Assembly: GCA_023386515.1 (NCBI GenBank)
Contig: JAEWJQ010000417.1
Span: forward strand, 1 to 7,718
Source: Pseudomonadota bacterium
GTDB lineage: Bacteria; Pseudomonadota; Alphaproteobacteria; Sphingomonadales; Sphingomonadaceae
Direction of reading: 5' to 3'
DNA: 7,718 nt
Shown here piece after piece: positions 6,039 through 7,718 of this stretch (within the stretch, counting starts at the first letter, position 1; every line of letters starts with the position of its first letter). The translations under genes and the position numbers were made by a program. The notes below the pieces were generated by a model. It was not told the origin of the DNA. It ran no database searches and worked only from the letters and a program-made list of their open reading frames with translations.

Positions 6039-7178
6039 ATGCTGGATCTGGAACTGGATCTCGCTGAACTACTCGCCCTCGCCCCTGCCGAGGATGGCCC
6101 CGCCGCTTCCCCCGTTCCGCTGACGCCGCCCGACCGGGTCGTCGAAGGCCTGTGTCGCGCCATCGGTGCGCTCGCCGGCTGCATCGTCGCGCGCGAGGGG
6201 GACGGCCGTCACATCCCGATCGGCCGGATCGCCCGCCACCAGGCCGCGCGCGAGGCGCTCGACATCATGGCCGATGGCGAGCGGCTGCCGGCACGGCGCG
6301 GCTACAGCTGGATCCGCGACGACCGCGTGCCCGATCATTGCGGCCTGGCCGTCGACATGCCCGGGGCAGGGGGGCATCTGCTGCTGCTGTTCGCCTGCGA
6401 CCATCTCGACGAACAGGGCGTCACCCAGCAGGTGCTGACGCTGGCACCCGGCTTCGCCCTGGTCGCCAGCGCCGTCCGTGACATGGCGACCGGTCTCACC
6501 GCGATAGAACGCCGTCACGATGCGCTCGCCGCGGTGCTGCGCCAGAGCGAATGCGGGATCATCGTCGTCGACAGCGACCAGAACGTGCTGTTCGCCAATC
6601 CCGCCGCGCGCATTGTTCTCGACGAAGGCGACGGCATCGAGCTGCGCCGCAACCAGCTGCGCCCGACCCGCTACCAGGACGCGGTCCGTTTCCAGGCGGC
6701 GCTGGATGCGGTGATCGCACCGCCGCGCCATCAGGAGATGCGCGCGGTGCGCGGCGTGATGCTGCTGCTCGAACGATCGGGCAAGGGGCGGCCGCTGATC
6801 GCGGTCATCGCGCCGCCCGGCCGCGCGGGTTCGGACGATCCCCACGCCTGCAACGACAATCCGGAACGCGACGTGCCGGGTCAGGCCGCTGCCATCATCC
6901 GGATCATGCGCCCGGAAAGCAGCGTCGCGCGGGGACTGGAACCGATCTGCCACCTGCACGGCCTGTCGCCGGTCGAAACCCAGCTCGTCGCCTGCCTCAA
7001 CCGCGGCCTGACGCTGATCGAAGCGGCGTCGCAGATGCGGATCAAGCCGGATACCGCGCGCACCTATCTGAAGCAGGTGTTCGCCAAGACTGACACGCAC
7101 CGCCAGAGCGATCTGCTGCAGCTGATGCTGCGCTACCAGCGTGCGGTCAGCGGCGATATCGCCTTCGACGCGGCCTGA
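6039..7178 (+). CDS. LuxR-type transcriptional regulator with PAS-like sensor domain
   Basis: A 379-residue cytoplasmic DNA-binding protein. Residues 1-155 form an N-terminal region I do not recognise, with no membrane segment. A PAS-like segment covers about 158-228 (ALAAVLRQSECGIIVVDSDQ, then VLFANPAARIVL). A C-terminal LuxR/GerE helix-turn-helix runs from about 308 to 365 (GLSPVETQLVACLNRGLTLI, recognition-helix part KPDTARTYLKQVFAKT). There is no autoinducer-binding LuxR domain in the classical form and no receiver domain, so neither AHL sensing nor phosphorylation by a histidine kinase is indicated. The ligand or signal is unknown. The start has an excellent AGGAGGG (6026-6032) six bases before ATG. 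The 374-base gap upstream and the unrelated glycan genes suggest it is transcribed separately from them. It is followed after 184 bases by a repetitive exported protein gene, a possible target. Palindromes on either side (5702-5716, 7192-7203) are candidate binding sites. Confidence 0.88.
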   Translation: MLDLELDLAELLALAPAEDGPAASPVPLTPPDRVVEGLCRAIGALAGCIVAREGDGRHIPIGRIARHQAAREALDIMADGERLPARRGYSWIRDDRVPDHCGLAVDMPGAGGHLLLLFACDHLDEQGVTQQVLTLAPGFALVASAVRDMATGLTAIERRHDALAAVLRQSECGIIVVDSDQNVLFANPAARIVLDEGDGIELRRNQLRPTRYQDAVRFQAALDAVIAPPRHQEMRAVRGVMLLLERSGKGRPLIAVIAPPGRAGSDDPHACNDNPERDVPGQAAAIIRIMRPESSVARGLEPICHLHGLSPVETQLVACLNRGLTLIEAASQMRIKPDTARTYLKQVFAKTDTHRQSDLLQLMLRYQRAVSGDIAFDAA

Positions 7179-7191
7179 AACGGCGCATCCT

Positions 7192-7203
7192 CCCCATTTG
7201 GGG
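7192..7203. promoter_or_regulatory. CCCCATTTGGGG palindrome upstream of repetitive exported protein
   Basis: CCCCA and TGGGG flank a TT centre, starting 14 bases after the regulator stop and 171 bases before the next start. No T-tract follows, so it is a poor terminator. The position suits an operator or activator site, and it shares the CCCATTT(T)GGG core with the palindrome at 5702-5716. Confidence 0.4.
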
Positions 7204-7283
7204 GTAATGATTTTCCCTAGATGAGAATGCCTTAACTCTCGAATGAAGGGAGAATGAGGCAAAGATGAACAATTAGTTAACGT

Positions 7284-7315
7284 CCGTTCCGCTGGGACGG
7301 GCGGTGATCCTCACC
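7284..7315 (+). promoter_or_regulatory. two consecutive small hairpins in the leader
   Basis: CCGTTCC (7284-7290) pairs with GGGACGG (7294-7300), with one G-T wobble, around GCT. GGTGA (7303-7307) pairs with TCACC (7311-7315) around TCC. Both lie in the probable 5' untranslated leader of the exported protein, about 50-80 bases before its start. They may stabilise the mRNA; no riboswitch family is recognised. Confidence 0.35.
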
Positions 7316-7362
7316 AACAGGGGGGACAGCGCTCCTTTCGCTACTTGGGAAGGACAACGAGG

Positions 7363-7718
7363 ATGAAAACCAGTCTGATCGTCAGCACCTCGGTCGCCGC
7401 ACTGCTCGCCGCGACCGCCTCTGCCGCTTCGGCGCAGGACAGCTCGACGGCCGCCGGCCAATCCGCGGCGCGCAACGACAGCATCGCCACGGGCAACATC
7501 TCCGATTCCGGCAACACGACGCGCACGGATGCGGCCAACAGCTCGACCAACGGCAGCTATAACCCGACCACCAACACCGATCAGTCGGCCAACGGCAGCT
7601 ACAACGGCGGCAACACCGCCTCGACCAGCACCACCAACACCTCGACCAACACCGATCGCTCGTCGACGGTCGGCGACGTGTCGCTGGCGTCGAACAGCTC
7701 GACCAACAACAGCGGCAA
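7363..7718 (+). CDS. Asn/Ser/Thr-rich repetitive exported protein (3' end missing)
   Basis: The first 118 residues are visible and the gene continues beyond the window. A clear signal peptide occupies residues 1-24 (positive start MKTS, hydrophobic VAALLAATA, cleavage ASA before QD). By my count about 54 of the 94 visible mature residues are Asn, Ser or Thr; there is no cysteine in the visible part, and few charged or hydrophobic residues are seen. NGSYN occurs at 63-67 and 77-81, a 14-residue period also visible in DNA as AACGGCAGCTA at 7549 and 7591. Start choice rests on GGAAGGA (7348-7354) eight bases upstream and on the signal peptide. Such composition fits a surface adhesin, matrix or curli-like amyloid protein, but I recognise no named family. 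It follows a LuxR-type regulator, which might control it. Exported character is quite sure; function is unknown. Confidence 0.82.
   Translation, partial: MKTSLIVSTSVAALLAATASAASAQDSSTAAGQSAARNDSIATGNISDSGNTTRTDAANSSTNGSYNPTTNTDQSANGSYNGGNTASTSTTNTSTNTDRSSTVGDVSLASNSSTNNSG

Noticed and set aside
6039..7178. LuxR-type protein as a classical quorum-sensing AHL receptor
   Set aside because: No recognisable autoinducer-binding domain with its conserved Trp/Tyr/Asp pattern is visible, and no luxI-like synthase lies nearby.

Overview
The window looks like chromosomal DNA from an alphaproteobacterium of the sphingomonad group (Sphingomonas or a close relative). The reasons are high-GC coding sequence with strong G/C third-position bias, a TonB-dependent receptor of the type common in Sphingomonas, Caulobacter and Xanthomonas, and a LuxR-type PAS/HTH regulator of a kind I associate with sphingomonads. 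The genus is an inference. All supported genes lie on the + strand.

Left part (1-5664) is a piece of a polysaccharide-utilisation locus. It holds the 3' part of a DUF2264 family protein (2-1150), then a 198-base gap with a 37-bp near-perfect palindrome (1269-1305). A 983-residue TonB-dependent outer-membrane receptor follows (1349-4300). After only 32 bases comes a secreted BNR_4-type beta-propeller protein (4333-5664), whose conserved His/His/Tyr/Arg constellation resembles the active site of ulvan-lyase-type polysaccharide lyases. A plausible working model is that the propeller enzyme cleaves a uronic-acid-containing glycan, the receptor imports oligosaccharides across the outer membrane, and the DUF2264 protein trims them. 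The palindrome core fits the FadR-subfamily GntR operator consensus TNGTNNNACNA and resembles UxuR/ExuR-type sites, so the receptor-propeller operon may be induced by a uronate-derived signal. No regulator gene of that kind is in the window.

Middle part (5665-6038) is a 374-base, noticeably AT-richer intergenic stretch. It contains a 15-codon ORF with a good Shine-Dalgarno (possibly a gene remnant), a compact palindrome, two long-range inverted repeats, and a stem-loop just upstream of the next gene's ribosome binding site. It looks like the junction between two unrelated loci.

Right part (6039-7718) carries a LuxR-type transcription regulator with a PAS-like domain (6039-7178). After a 184-base leader containing a CCCCATTTGGGG palindrome and two small hairpins comes the start of an exported protein (7363 to the window edge) that is extremely rich in Asn, Ser and Thr and contains short repeats. 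The regulator and this surface-type protein are neighbours, and control of the second by the first is possible but unproven. I saw no tRNA, rRNA, CRISPR array, insertion sequence or transposase.
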